64,000 nt of DNA from Corynebacterium freiburgense (GCF_030408815.1 NZ_CP047355.1:2294001-2358000); one strand, 5' to 3'. Positions 38,485 to 47,922 are shown, counted from the stretch's first letter. Notes: generated by a model not told the origin, from the letters alone. A program made the numbers and translations.

Positions 38485-39960
38485 TTGAATTGGATAGGCA
38501 CGTCTGTCCGATGGCGTATCGTCCTATGGATTGTCGCCACGGTATTCCTTGCTTTATTGGCAGTAACGCTTACTACCCGCACTATTCTGCGTTCCCAAGT
38601 GGTGTCAGCCGCGAACTCATCGGTTGAGCTTGAAACCAATGAGTTCCGAACATTTGTTCAACAGGGTACGAATCCGCAGACCTCCAAACCCCTTACAGAC
38701 ACCCACGAACTCATTGAGCTATACCTCGCCAGGCAGATGGTTGGCCCCGATGAGCTCCTGGTGGGTCGCGCCGATAAATCAACAATGCAAATTGACCTTT
38801 CGGCGTTAACGGAAACCTATATTCCCCAAGACAAAGAAAATATTGGGAAAGTAGTAAACCACGTCATGGATTCCAAAGAGGTCTCTGGGGTGTACCACGA
38901 CCCCGAGCTCGGCGCGGTTCACTGGGGCCGCGTTGATGTGGTCACGGATACAAAAGAAAGCGGCTCATTTGCGGTCCTTGTCTTTACTGCGGAATCCCAA
39001 CGTAAAGTCACAGAACAAACCGCAATTATTGCAGGTGTTGGGGCAGGTGGGCTTGCCATGACAGTACTTATTGCATGGCTCGTTGCAGGCCAAATCTTGG
39101 TGCCTATACGTAACCTTCGCAAGGTCGCATCTGGCATTACCGATACTGACTTAACTCGCCGCGTACCGGTAGCCGGAAACGATGAAATCGCGCAACTTGC
39201 TATTACTTTTAACGATATGCTGGACCGACTTGAAACGGCATACCAAGTCCAACGGCAATTTGTCGACGACGCAGGACACGAGCTACGTACCCCCATTACG
39301 GTGATCCGTGGGCAGCTCGAATTACTAGAAGTAGCAACCGAAGAACAACGCGACCGCTCAGTTGCATTAGCAATTACTGAGCTAGATCGTATGACTCGTA
39401 TAGTGACGGACTTACTTACCCTGGCCATTGCAAACTCTTCTGACTTTATTACCACCGCCCGTGTGGATGCAGCAGAACTGCTTATCGATATTGAAGAAAA
39501 AGCACTTGTTATGGCGATCCGTGATGTTGTGATCACAGGCGTTGCAGAAGGCGAAGTAATCCTTGATGAACAACGGATTACTCAGGCCATGCTAGAGCTC
39601 TATAACAATGCCGTTAGCCATACGATGCCAGGTGACCAAATCGAACTAGGTAGCGCATTCTTAAATAGCGGCCGTGACCGGCTATTGCGCCTATGGGTCA
39701 AGGACCAAGGCCCTGGTATTCCTGAGGATAAACTCCCTACACTTTTCGATCGATTTACCCGAGCAGACGGTGCCAGCCGAGACACCCGAAGCCGTAATAA
39801 GCACGGCGCTGGTTTGGGGCTATCCATTGTGCGCGCCATCGCCGATGCCCATAATGGGTGCGCATGGGTGGAGTCCACCGTCAATGTGGGATCCACCTTT
39901 GGTTTAGATATTCCAGCACCGGAAATAATTGATCAAGAAATACTGGAGGAAACCCCATGA
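38485..39960 (+). CDS. Sensor histidine kinase with HAMP domain
   Basis: A 491-residue kinase. TM1 is at about residues 11-32, an extracellular domain follows, TM2 is near 183-208, HAMP is at 209-262 (LVPIRNLRKVASGITDTDLT), the H-box is DDAGHELRTPITVIRGQ with the phosphoacceptor His, and N, D/F and G boxes are ELYNNAVSHT, KDQGPGIPEDKL and HGAGLGLSIV. It starts at TTG just after the small exported protein. It phosphorylates the response regulator encoded next (ATGA overlap). The signal is unknown; the downstream transporter and glycerate kinase suggest an organic acid. Confidence 0.92.
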   Translation: MNWIGTSVRWRIVLWIVATVFLALLAVTLTTRTILRSQVVSAANSSVELETNEFRTFVQQGTNPQTSKPLTDTHELIELYLARQMVGPDELLVGRADKSTMQIDLSALTETYIPQDKENIGKVVNHVMDSKEVSGVYHDPELGAVHWGRVDVVTDTKESGSFAVLVFTAESQRKVTEQTAIIAGVGAGGLAMTVLIAWLVAGQILVPIRNLRKVASGITDTDLTRRVPVAGNDEIAQLAITFNDMLDRLETAYQVQRQFVDDAGHELRTPITVIRGQLELLEVATEEQRDRSVALAITELDRMTRIVTDLLTLAIANSSDFITTARVDAAELLIDIEEKALVMAIRDVVITGVAEGEVILDEQRITQAMLELYNNAVSHTMPGDQIELGSAFLNSGRDRLLRLWVKDQGPGIPEDKLPTLFDRFTRADGASRDTRSRNKHGAGLGLSIVRAIADAHNGCAWVESTVNVGSTFGLDIPAPEIIDQEILEETP

Positions 39961-40619
39961 GCCGGATTCTTATTGCCGAAGATGACCACGGAATCGCAGA
40001 TTTTATCCACCGAGGTCTTACAGCGGCTGGCTTTGCATGCACCATTACCGATAGCGGTGATGAAGCATTCGCCTTGGCGAATTCTGGAGCATACGATCTT
40101 CTTATCCTGGACCTTGGATTACCCGAGGTAGATGGTGGTGAAGTGCTAAGCCAACTCCGCCAGGCTCGCAATAATCTTCCTGTGATCGTGCTTACAGCCC
40201 GTACGAAAATTGAGGATCGTGTACGTACACTAGAAGGTGGGGCGGACGATTACATGCCCAAGCCCTTCCAATTTGCGGAACTTTTGGCGCGAGTCAAGTT
40301 GCGTCTCACCGACCGAAGTAGTCGTGACGGTGATACTAATATTCTTTCTCGCGGTAATTTGTCGCTTGATTTAAGAACTCAAAGAGTCCATGTTGCAGGC
40401 AAAACACATGACCTAACCCGTCGCGAGGCAAGCCTGCTAGAAACATTTTTGCGACACCCTGACCAGGTACTTTCAAGAGCACAATTGTTAAGCAAAGTTT
40501 GGGGAATGGATTTTGATCCTGGATCAAATGTAGTTGATGTATACGTTCGCACCTTGCGCAAGAAAATAGGCGCTAAACGCGTAGAAACTGTTCGAGGCAC
40601 TGGGTACCGATTGAGGTGA
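39957..40619 (+). CDS. Response regulator, OmpR/PhoB family
   Basis: A 220-residue regulator. The receiver domain has the acidic pair in AEDDHG, phosphoacceptor Asp in LLILDLGLPEVDGG, Thr in VLTAR and Lys in YMPKPF. The C-terminal winged helix (about 125-220) has LTRREASLLETFLRHPDQVLSR and VVDVYVRTLRKKIG. Its start overlaps the kinase stop by four bases. It probably controls the transporter and kinase genes that follow, and itself. Confidence 0.93.
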   Translation: MSRILIAEDDHGIADFIHRGLTAAGFACTITDSGDEAFALANSGAYDLLILDLGLPEVDGGEVLSQLRQARNNLPVIVLTARTKIEDRVRTLEGGADDYMPKPFQFAELLARVKLRLTDRSSRDGDTNILSRGNLSLDLRTQRVHVAGKTHDLTRREASLLETFLRHPDQVLSRAQLLSKVWGMDFDPGSNVVDVYVRTLRKKIGAKRVETVRGTGYRLR

Positions 40620-40624
40620 AACCA

Positions 40625-42178
40625 ATGAACGACGATTGTTCTGCAACCGTCCCCATAAAAATTGTCACCATTGAAGAAGCACCAGACCCCCCTGCTCGGT
40701 GGTCAACCCGACCACCTACATCCCAAAATCATGACCGTCCCCGGCAACAATTTACCTTGCCACCATGGCGAAAAATCGCTCCCCCAATAATAGGATTCCT
40801 TATTCTGCTTTCGCTGCTTATGCGGATGCCAGATAGTTTTAGCTCTGACACTAAAATCACGCTTACGGTATTTGCCATCGCAGTATGGTTTTGGGTTTTT
40901 ACCGATATTGACGATACCTATGTAGCTTTAAGCGCCGCCACTGCCCTGGCCGTAATAGGCATTATTGAAGTCCCCCAACTGTTTAGCGCCCTTGGGGATG
41001 ACACAATGTGGCTGCTTATTGGCGCATTTATTATTGCCTCTGCTGTTTCTGCATCTGGGCTGGCCGAACGCGGGGCTGTAGCTGTTACTAAAGGAGTTAG
41101 TTCCCCACGGGTATTAGTGCATCTAATTACCCTGGCAATCGTATGCACCGTATACGCAGTTCCTGCAACCTCTGGGCGAGCCGCATTAGTAATTCCGGTG
41201 TTTTTAGCACTTGCCCATTCGCTTGGTGACCGCGATAGCTGGCTCACCCGAACACTCAGCCTGGTCTTCCCAATTACCATTTTATTTTCAGCGGTAGGCT
41301 CCCTTATTGGAGCGGGTGCGCATTTAATTACAAACCAGATTCTAACCACCAATAATCTTGAGGCTTTTAGCTTTACTCAGTGGCTATTATTTGGTCTTCC
41401 ACTTGCGCTTATTTCCTCCCATACAGCCGCTGAGCTGGTGTTGTTTTTAACCACCACAAAAAGTCAACGGAAAACTGAAATTAATATTCAACCAGAAGCA
41501 TTTACTGAGCATTCCCGAGCGCTTTCATCATGGGAGATTCGGACACTCTTAGTATTAATAATTTCTATCGTTTTATGGAGTACAGAAAACCTCCACGGTA
41601 TTCACCCCGCGGTTGTTGCATTAATTGGAGGTTTGCTCATTACATGCCCATGTTTCGGATCAGTTTCTTTAAATACTTCCATTAAAAAAATCCCGTGGTC
41701 GCTTTTGCTCTTTATGGCCGCTACACTGGCAATGAGCAGGGCATTAACTGACTCTGGAGCCGCTAAAGCACTCGCAAAAAGTGTATTTGGTGAGCCTCAC
41801 AAGAGTGTTGTCGGCGGCATTATTTTTATTATCCTGGTAATTGTGGTTTCTTCCTTGGCTCACCTATTGGTGCAATCTCGTTCCGCGCGTTCTGCGGTCT
41901 TAATCCCTTTGGTGATTGTTATTGCACCAAGTATCGGTGTAAATCCTTTGGCAGCGGCTTTTATTTCTACTGCTGCTGCAGGTTTTTGCCACACATTACC
42001 GGCTTCTGCAAAACCATTGGCAATGTTTAAAGCCACCGGCGCAGAAGCGAATGTAGCAGTGTTTAATGACCAACAATTACTTCGTGTTTCATTATTTTTA
42101 TTGCCGCTGCATCTAGCACTTTGCTTAATTTTCGCCTTTGGTATTTGGCCTTTACTGGGGCTGAATATCTTTATTTAA
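40625..42178 (+). CDS. DASS/SLC13-family organic anion transporter
   Basis: A 517-residue protein with a hydrophilic N-terminus of about 55 residues and about 11 to 12 membrane helices. SAVGSLIGAGAHLITNQIL (near residue 220) and the late AAFISTAAAGFCHTLPASA segment correspond to the two re-entrant Ser-Asn-Thr-type substrate and sodium sites of the divalent anion symporters, though here altered. It is expected to import a carboxylate with sodium. ATG 40625 is preferred because GAGGTG is 6 bases upstream. The glycerate kinase gene that follows points to glycerate or a related acid as substrate; this is inferred. Confidence 0.8.
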   Translation: MNDDCSATVPIKIVTIEEAPDPPARWSTRPPTSQNHDRPRQQFTLPPWRKIAPPIIGFLILLSLLMRMPDSFSSDTKITLTVFAIAVWFWVFTDIDDTYVALSAATALAVIGIIEVPQLFSALGDDTMWLLIGAFIIASAVSASGLAERGAVAVTKGVSSPRVLVHLITLAIVCTVYAVPATSGRAALVIPVFLALAHSLGDRDSWLTRTLSLVFPITILFSAVGSLIGAGAHLITNQILTTNNLEAFSFTQWLLFGLPLALISSHTAAELVLFLTTTKSQRKTEINIQPEAFTEHSRALSSWEIRTLLVLIISIVLWSTENLHGIHPAVVALIGGLLITCPCFGSVSLNTSIKKIPWSLLLFMAATLAMSRALTDSGAAKALAKSVFGEPHKSVVGGIIFIILVIVVSSLAHLLVQSRSARSAVLIPLVIVIAPSIGVNPLAAAFISTAAAGFCHTLPASAKPLAMFKATGAEANVAVFNDQQLLRVSLFLLPLHLALCLIFAFGIWPLLGLNIFI

Positions 42179-42191
42179 GATTGGAGCATTT

Positions 42192-43412
42192 GTGAGTGTT
42201 TATATGCCAGAACGGATTCTTGTAGCGCCGTCAGGTTTTAAGGAAAGTTTGTCCGCAGTAGAGGTAGCCGATGCAATCGCTGCGGGTGTTCGCCGGGTCT
42301 ATCCTGGAGTTCGCGTAGATATCTTCCCTGTGCCTGACGGCGGGGAAGGCACTATTGAAATTCTTTCTGCCCGTGAAGATGCCATCCCAAATACGATCGA
42401 AGTCACAGGTCCAGTGGGGCAGCGAGTCTCCGCAACATGGCTTGGATTACCGCAACAAACAGCGGTCATTGAAATGGCTTCTGCGGCCGGTTTGAGTTTG
42501 GTGCCTAAGGACCAGCGCGACCCTGGTGCCACCACAACATATGGCGTCGGTGAACTTATTGCTGACGCCCTCGACCATGGTATGCGTCGCATTATCGTTG
42601 GTTGCGGGGATTCTGGTACTTGCGATGGAGGTGCTGGCGCGCTGCAAGCCCTTGGCGTGCGGATTCTCGATGCAGAAGGCAATGATCTTCCAGCTGGTGG
42701 CTCGGCACTGATTAATGCCGCCACGATCGATCTTTCTGGATTGCACCCTGCTTGGGAGGATTCTGAGGTATTACTGGCTTGCAATATTCACAATGTACTT
42801 ACTGGTCCCCGCGGCGTCGCGGCGGTATTCGGGCCGCAAAAAGGTGCGACGCCATCACAAGTTCAGCAACTCGACGCCGCCCTTACAAATTTTGCTACCC
42901 TACTTACTTCGGCTTGCCCTGCACCAAGCCTAAATTTATTGTCCGGCCCTGGTAGTGGTGCTTCCGGAGGTTTAGGCGCTGGTCTTGCCGCCCTTGGCGC
43001 GAAACTACACAACCGTTTCGATATCCTCTTGGGCCGTGTCCCAGCCGGCCCGAACGGATCGTTGGATGAATTGATCGCTGCGGCAGATTTGGTAATTACT
43101 GCAGAAGGCGCCATTGATTTTCAAACACCACGCGGAAAAGTACCTGCGGAGATCGCCCGACGCGCTCAATCTTCAGGCGTCCCGGTGCTTGCGATTGCAG
43201 GCTCACTGGGGCAAGGCGCACCAAGTGTGCATGATGTTGGGATTGGGGCTGTGGCTTCAATTATGACCATCCCCATGAACCTTCAGGACGCCCTACAAAA
43301 CGGCACCACATTGCTTACCGACGCCGCGGAACGCACCATGCGGTTGCTACAACTGGGTTCCGCTATGAACAGTCGGAGTGCGCGAAAGGCATTGAATACT
43401 CCGCTTCTTTAG
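42192..43412 (+). CDS. glxK: Glycerate kinase (GlxK/GarK type)
   Basis: A 406-residue enzyme. The N-terminus PERILVAPSGFKESLSAVEVA, then PVPDGGEGTIE and GCGDSGTCDGGAGALQALG, are the nucleotide- and glycerate-binding motifs of this family; GSGASGGLGAGLAAL is the second glycine-rich block. It phosphorylates D-glycerate to 2- or 3-phosphoglycerate. GTG 42192 follows GGAG by 6 bases and 13 bases after the transporter stop. It ends the kinase-regulator-transporter operon. The last 50 bases overlap the PrsW gene on the other strand. Confidence 0.9.
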   Translation: MSVYMPERILVAPSGFKESLSAVEVADAIAAGVRRVYPGVRVDIFPVPDGGEGTIEILSAREDAIPNTIEVTGPVGQRVSATWLGLPQQTAVIEMASAAGLSLVPKDQRDPGATTTYGVGELIADALDHGMRRIIVGCGDSGTCDGGAGALQALGVRILDAEGNDLPAGGSALINAATIDLSGLHPAWEDSEVLLACNIHNVLTGPRGVAAVFGPQKGATPSQVQQLDAALTNFATLLTSACPAPSLNLLSGPGSGASGGLGAGLAALGAKLHNRFDILLGRVPAGPNGSLDELIAAADLVITAEGAIDFQTPRGKVPAEIARRAQSSGVPVLAIAGSLGQGAPSVHDVGIGAVASIMTIPMNLQDALQNGTTLLTDAAERTMRLLQLGSAMNSRSARKALNTPLL

Positions 43413-44187
43413 CTCGAACCCAACGGGCAAAGCACACAAACGCCGAAATAATAAAAACCATTTTGGAGACGATAATCCACAAACCCACATGCATTTCCAA
43501 TGGCGTATTCCATAAAAAATGCCACACATAGCTTAGGACCAATAGCCCGACCCCGGGCATAAATATTCGGTTTAACAGCAGTATCACCCCGACTCCCGCA
43601 AAAGCTGAAAAGACCCAGTGGGATGCAATAGCAATAAAAAACCGTAGACCCGCGACCAGTAAGGCTCCTTCAAGATCACTATTTGGATCCTCTACTGCGC
43701 CGTGGGCAACGTACACAAAATTTTCGGCAGTCTGAAAACCTAATCCCACAAACCCACCAATCGCCAAACCAGTAGCGGGGCTTCGCGGTACGCCCGTGAG
43801 CAAAACCAGCAGTAAAATCACCACGGCTTTTGCCCATTCTTCTGTAAAGGGTCCCGCAATGGCTGGCTGCCATGCTTCCGCATAATTCGGAATCACAAAA
43901 TACACAAACACAAATGCCTGATTCCCCTGCAACGCTATCCAAGTAGCAATGCTTGCGCCCGCCCCAAACGCCAAGCCCAATACATGGGTACCGACTGGAA
44001 CTGGACGCACAAAATGCAGAATAATCGCCGCACAAACCATGGAAGCCACAACAACGATCAATCCGCCCACCAGCAAGGAACCGGAACCAAGCCGCAATAG
44101 AGTGCGAACAAGAGAACTCGTGCCAATCAACCCAAAAACCACCAAGACCCACCACAGGGCACTCCGAGGCTGATACACCACGCTCAT
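43363..44187 (-). CDS. PrsW-family intramembrane metalloprotease
   Basis: A 274-residue membrane protein with about eight helices. The motif FTEEWAKAVVILLL (about residue 116) carries the paired glutamates of the PrsW family, and a later GFQTAENFVYV and IASHWVFSAFAG supply the further conserved Glu and His. PrsW proteases cut anti-sigma factors or other membrane proteins in some bacteria; the substrate here is not known. Its ATG overlaps the stop of the upstream small exported protein gene. Confidence 0.85.
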   Translation of the reverse strand: MSVVYQPRSALWWVLVVFGLIGTSSLVRTLLRLGSGSLLVGGLIVVVASMVCAAIILHFVRPVPVGTHVLGLAFGAGASIATWIALQGNQAFVFVYFVIPNYAEAWQPAIAGPFTEEWAKAVVILLLVLLTGVPRSPATGLAIGGFVGLGFQTAENFVYVAHGAVEDPNSDLEGALLVAGLRFFIAIASHWVFSAFAGVGVILLLNRIFMPGVGLLVLSYVWHFLWNTPLEMHVGLWIIVSKMVFIISAFVCFARWVRAKEAEYSMPFAHSDCS

Positions 44188-44705
44188 TCCTGAACCACCC
44201 GCAAATTACGCATCACATCTTCAATATCAATCGGAGGGCTAGCATCCGTGGTTGTAGAAGTCACCGCAACTAAATAATTCCGGTGAATCACCACCATGCA
44301 CTCCCCTTCCTCCGATAATTCCCTAACAATACGACACCGGTACCCCTGAAAACGAGCGTCACGGAGCGGGGCGTCGATACGCGCATGCTCAATACGATCA
44401 TGCACATACCGCAAAGCGGCAGCTTCAGGATCACGCACCCCACTTACAATCCGAACCCCAATCCGTTGCGAACCCCGCTCAAATAGTCGGAAATCCCGAT
44501 TCGTAGCCAATGAACGCCGAAACCCACCCGGCACAGAAAACCGCGCAACCCCACGCCCCATACGTACTTCCTGCACCCCCACAGCAGCAACATTCTCTTT
44601 TGAAACAACACCACTAATACAGCTGGGCACCAGCCAAGGAACCGCAAGTAAACACAACACCACCAGTGCCAAACGCACATCATAAAGCAAACCAGAACCA
44701 GGCAT
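44184..44705 (-). CDS. Exported protein of unknown function
   Basis: A 173-residue protein with an N-terminal hydrophobic segment (VRLALVVLCLLAVPWLVPSC, within residues 10-29), either a signal anchor or a lipoprotein signal with Cys29, followed by a globular domain of about 135 residues with no recognised motif. Its stop overlaps the PrsW start (ATGA), so the two are co-translated, which makes it a possible partner or substrate of PrsW. Nothing more can be supported. Confidence 0.6.
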   Translation of the reverse strand: MPGSGLLYDVRLALVVLCLLAVPWLVPSCISGVVSKENVAAVGVQEVRMGRGVARFSVPGGFRRSLATNRDFRLFERGSQRIGVRIVSGVRDPEAAALRYVHDRIEHARIDAPLRDARFQGYRCRIVRELSEEGECMVVIHRNYLVAVTSTTTDASPPIDIEDVMRNLRVVQE

Positions 44706-45296
44706 GGAAACTTTCTATCCAAGCAATCGAGCCACCAACAAAGACAAAAATATATTTGTCCCAGCATCAATAATTAGTACCAGTAGATACTCGCCAAAAC
44801 ATCTGCCACCCAATGCAAAACCCTTAGGGAGCCCCTTGGTAACCCGTGGAAAACCACAAACGAACACATGGTGAGCCCCTAATTACAGCGGAAACTGCAA
44901 TAAAAGCGTGGAACGCTTGTACTCTGATAAGGCTTGTGGTTTTTGGGGCGGATGGGACCTTTGGGATGGATGGGGGCGTTTAGAAAACTTGGCTATTGAG
45001 CCGAGTGGTACAAAAGTGGTCGGTTTTCGCGGGGCTAAAAGGCAGATTTATCTGAAAAGCCATTGATCTATGCTACGAACTGGGAAAACACGGCAACACA
45101 TCATGGGCAATGTTAAATCTGCCTGATTCTCAGATTTTTGCCGTTAAATCTGCCTGATTTTCACGCAATGCGACGTGCGCCAGTAAAAACCGATAACTGT
45201 TCAATACCAACCAGAGCTGAGGCGAGGAACTGAACCAAACACCCCTTCGCAGACATCAAGTTCCAGCTGTAACCATGGCCGAATAAAGTAAGACTC
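44706..45296. other. Gene-free region with three AGGCAGATTTA motifs
   Basis: About 590 bases without a credible gene. AGGCAGATTTA is present at 45040-45050 on the plus strand and, inverted (TAAATCTGCCT), at 45114-45124 and 45145-45155. The left part should contain the promoter of the exported protein gene, the right part that of glbO. Confidence 0.5.
45040..45155. repeat. Inverted cluster of AGGCAGATTTA motifs
   Basis: One direct and two inverted copies of AGGCAGATTTA over 116 bases, so the RNA could fold back on itself. The same core is found in the two composite repeats and upstream of valS. Confidence 0.65.
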
Positions 45297-45677
45297 ATGG
45301 AATCTTTTTACGAGAGTGTTGGTGGCGAACAAACGTTTCGTTCGATTGTTCACCACTTTTACCAGCAAGTACGGGTCGACGACATTTTAGGCCCAATGTA
45401 TCCCGCAGACGATTGGGAGGGCGCCGAGGACCGGCTTCGGTGGTTCCTGGCTCAGTACTGGGGAGGTCCACAAACATTTAATGAACAGCGTGGTCACCCG
45501 CGATTGCGTATGCGACACTTTCCATTTGCAATTGATACCGCCGCACGCGACCGCTGGCTTGAGCTGATGAAAAATGCAATCGATACGATCGATTCCGAAA
45601 CTTTGGATGAACAGCATCGGGCAGCGATGTGGGATCACATGGAACGGGTGGCAAATATGCTGGTTAACTCAGAGTAA
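45297..45677 (+). CDS. glbO: Group II truncated haemoglobin (trHbO)
   Basis: A 126-residue globin. It begins FYESVGGEQTFRSIVHHFYQQV, with the B10 Tyr region, and has YWGGPQTFNEQRGHPRLRMRH with the Trp-Gly of group II and the proximal His in RMRHFPF. This is the mycobacterial/corynebacterial HbO pattern. It binds oxygen and nitric oxide and is cytosolic or membrane-associated; physiological role here is inferred from family. A single gene. Confidence 0.92.
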   Translation: MESFYESVGGEQTFRSIVHHFYQQVRVDDILGPMYPADDWEGAEDRLRWFLAQYWGGPQTFNEQRGHPRLRMRHFPFAIDTAARDRWLELMKNAIDTIDSETLDEQHRAAMWDHMERVANMLVNSE

Positions 45678-45869
45678 TTGATATCGCCATAGCTCTTTTG
45701 TAAAAGTTCTTGATCGCGGCTACATATGGCCAAGTTGTTAAACCTGGAAGTACAAACTCATTGAACTATATCTTTTGCTGGTGGGATGAAAATCGAGGGC
45801 TAGTTAAAGCTCCAGTGACTATTGGGTTCTGTGAGCTTAATGAAACACAGGTGAAATTTGAGAAAATCG

Positions 45870-46011
45870 CAGGTCGTCCGGAACTGGCTACATTTGGTTT
45901 GAAACCTGGCCATTTACCTACTTTGGCGTTTTTGTGACCTGGGCTTTTATAAAACTAAGGTAGGTAACTGGCGGACTTTTTGAACAAACCTAGCCAGTTC
46001 CGGACGACCTG
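45870..46011. repeat. Long nested inverted repeat between glbO and metB
   Basis: A perfect 21-bp inverted repeat: 45870-45890 (contains GGTCGTCCGGAACTGGC) and 45991-46011. Inside it, GCCATTTACCTAC and GTAGGTAACTGGC form a second, imperfect pair, and GACCTGGGCTTTT occurs twice as a direct repeat. The rest of 45678-46083 has no convincing gene; a 75-codon reading frame that runs into the repeat has no ribosome site. Confidence 0.8.
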
Positions 46012-46083
46012 GGCTTTTGTGGCTAAGTAATCGTGAAAACAATCACCCCATCAGCAACACTATTTATCAACAAACACTCCTAC

Positions 46084-47226
46084 TCAGTAAGCCCCGGGCA
46101 ATGCCGCCGCGATATCTGCCAAAAGATCGTCTAGGTCTTCTATGCCTATAGAAAGACGCACTAAGTCCCGCGGAACTTCCAGCTGGGACCCTGTGGCAGA
46201 TTGGTGGGTCATAGTTGCGGGATGCTCTACAAGAGATTCCACACCACCTAGTGATTCGGCTAGGCAAATGAGTTTCGTGTGAGTACAAAAGTGGCGGGCT
46301 GCGTTTTCGGAGTGGAAGCGCACGGAAATCATGCCGCCGAAGTCTTTCATTTGCCGCTTGGCTACCTCGTGTCCAGGGAAGGACGACAAACCAGGGTATA
46401 GCACTTCTGCCACCTGTGGTTGTGCCTCTAAATATTCTGCAATCGCTTGTGCATTTGCACAGTGCGCTGCCATACGTATCGGCAAGGTTTTGATCCCACG
46501 AATGGTGAGGTAGGCATCAAAGGGGCTGGGGATGGCACCGGCGCCGCCTTGAAGGAATGCGAGTTGTTCATCGAGTTCCGAACTATCAGTGACTACTACG
46601 CCACCGACTACATCGGAGTGCCCGCCGAGGTATTTGGTGGTGGAATGGAGTACTGCGTCGGCACCTAGTTGGAGAGGTTTCTGCAGGTAGGGGGTGGCAA
46701 AGGTGTTGTCTACTACCAGCTTAATTTGCGTGGCAAGGCTCCGCAATCCGGCAATATCGGCAATGCCTAGCGCAGGATTGGTTGGGGTTTCTACCCAGAG
46801 GAGTTTGGTATTGGGTTGGATTTTTGCCTGGACGTCTTCAAGGTTACTCATATTGGCAACTGAGTATTCGACACCCCAAGCACCGAATACGGAATCGATA
46901 AGGCGATAGGTTCCGCCGTAGGCATCATTGCCAAGGATAATGTGGTCACCTGGGCGGACCAGACATCGGAGGAGAACGTCTGTTGCGGCCATACCAGAGG
47001 CAAAGGCGCGGCCGAATTGGCCGCCTTCAAGTTCGGCGACAAGTTTTTCTAGGACTGCTGTTGTGGGGTTACCACATCGGGTGTATTCGAAGCCGGCTCT
47101 GAGCTGGTTTAAGCCGTCCTGCGCAAAGGTTGTTGATGCATAAATTGGCGGGTTGATTGCGCCAATGGCATCAGGTTCGTAGCCTGCATGGATTGCGGTT
47201 GTAGAAAAGCCGGGCATATGCGGCAC
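46084..47226 (-). CDS. metB: Cystathionine gamma-synthase
   Basis: A 380-residue PLP enzyme of the Cys/Met metabolism family. It has RCGNPTTAVLEKLVAELEGG, FASGMAATD, the Tyr in NDAYGGTYRL, the Asp in LVVDNTFATPYLQ and the PLP Lys in HSTTKYLGGHSDVVGG. It makes cystathionine from an activated homoserine and cysteine in the transsulfuration route to methionine. Cystathionine lyase or sulfhydrylase members look similar; the GGHSDVVGG context and Corynebacterium synteny favour MetB. A single gene. Confidence 0.88.
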   Translation of the reverse strand: MPHMPGFSTTAIHAGYEPDAIGAINPPIYASTTFAQDGLNQLRAGFEYTRCGNPTTAVLEKLVAELEGGQFGRAFASGMAATDVLLRCLVRPGDHIILGNDAYGGTYRLIDSVFGAWGVEYSVANMSNLEDVQAKIQPNTKLLWVETPTNPALGIADIAGLRSLATQIKLVVDNTFATPYLQKPLQLGADAVLHSTTKYLGGHSDVVGGVVVTDSSELDEQLAFLQGGAGAIPSPFDAYLTIRGIKTLPIRMAAHCANAQAIAEYLEAQPQVAEVLYPGLSSFPGHEVAKRQMKDFGGMISVRFHSENAARHFCTHTKLICLAESLGGVESLVEHPATMTHQSATGSQLEVPRDLVRLSIGIEDLDDLLADIAAALPGAY

Positions 47227-47315
47227 CCTTTCGTCGATAAACTAATACCAACGAGAATAGACTAAGCGGTACATAAAAAACGAAAGCACCAGGTAAATAA
47301 AACAAACAGCTTGGT

Positions 47316-47921
47316 CTAGAATAGGTTAATTCCGCCTTGGGGAAACCACACTGAGCCGAACGCGGCGTCGAGACGCACCCAGCGGTGATGGGAAGAAACG
47401 CGCAGATAGCGCGGAACCTCAGCCTCAATATCTGGAACAAAGCCTAGGTTTACAGCCGCGAATATCATACGCATTGGTATGCCTACGGAGTGCGTGCCGT
47501 CCATAACTTGCAGCACTTCTTGGTTTAGCAATGATGCCGGAGGACCCATTGGGCCAGAAAACTGGCGGGTAAGGTCTTTGCCTTTGCGGGCGAGATCCAT
47601 AACAACGGCGGCCGGGATTTGGTCGATAAGCTGGAAACCTTCTGGTGGGGGCAATATGCCTTGCCAACCCACGGAAGCGTCCGGAAGTTCCTGTCCATCC
47701 AGGGCATGAATCAACTCAGAGGCGCGCACCACGGCACCATCGGGGGTCACATTGCCGGTGGCAGTACGAGAACCAAAAACACCGAATGGGGTTTGCACAA
47801 AAACATCAACGAATTCACTGCGCTGACGAATACGCGCAAGGGTTTGGGCGTCAATACGTTGGGCGCGCTGTAGCATCGCAATTACACCTTGATGCCCAGC
47901 AGTTACTTGAAGTTGTGCCAT
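47316..47921 (-). CDS. Conserved corynebacterial protein of unknown function
   Basis: A 201-residue, soluble protein. No known domain recognised; it has mixed alpha/beta character and a Gly/Pro-rich centre (GWQGILPPPEGF, SGPMGPP). Its ATG 47921 follows GAGG by 8 bases and directly adjoins the thioesterase stop (overlap or 1-base gap), so it is translated with that gene. Similar proteins occur next to this thioesterase in other corynebacteria, as far as I recall; the function is unknown. Confidence 0.6.
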   Translation of the reverse strand: MAQLQVTAGHQGVIAMLQRAQRIDAQTLARIRQRSEFVDVFVQTPFGVFGSRTATGNVTPDGAVVRASELIHALDGQELPDASVGWQGILPPPEGFQLIDQIPAAVVMDLARKGKDLTRQFSGPMGPPASLLNQEVLQVMDGTHSVGIPMRMIFAAVNLGFVPDIEAEVPRYLRVSSHHRWVRLDAAFGSVWFPQGGINLF

Positions 47922-47922
47922 A

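Noticed and set aside
45710..45937. 75-codon reading frame after glbO
   Set aside because: It starts at TTG without a ribosome site, shows no known motif and runs into the inverted repeat.
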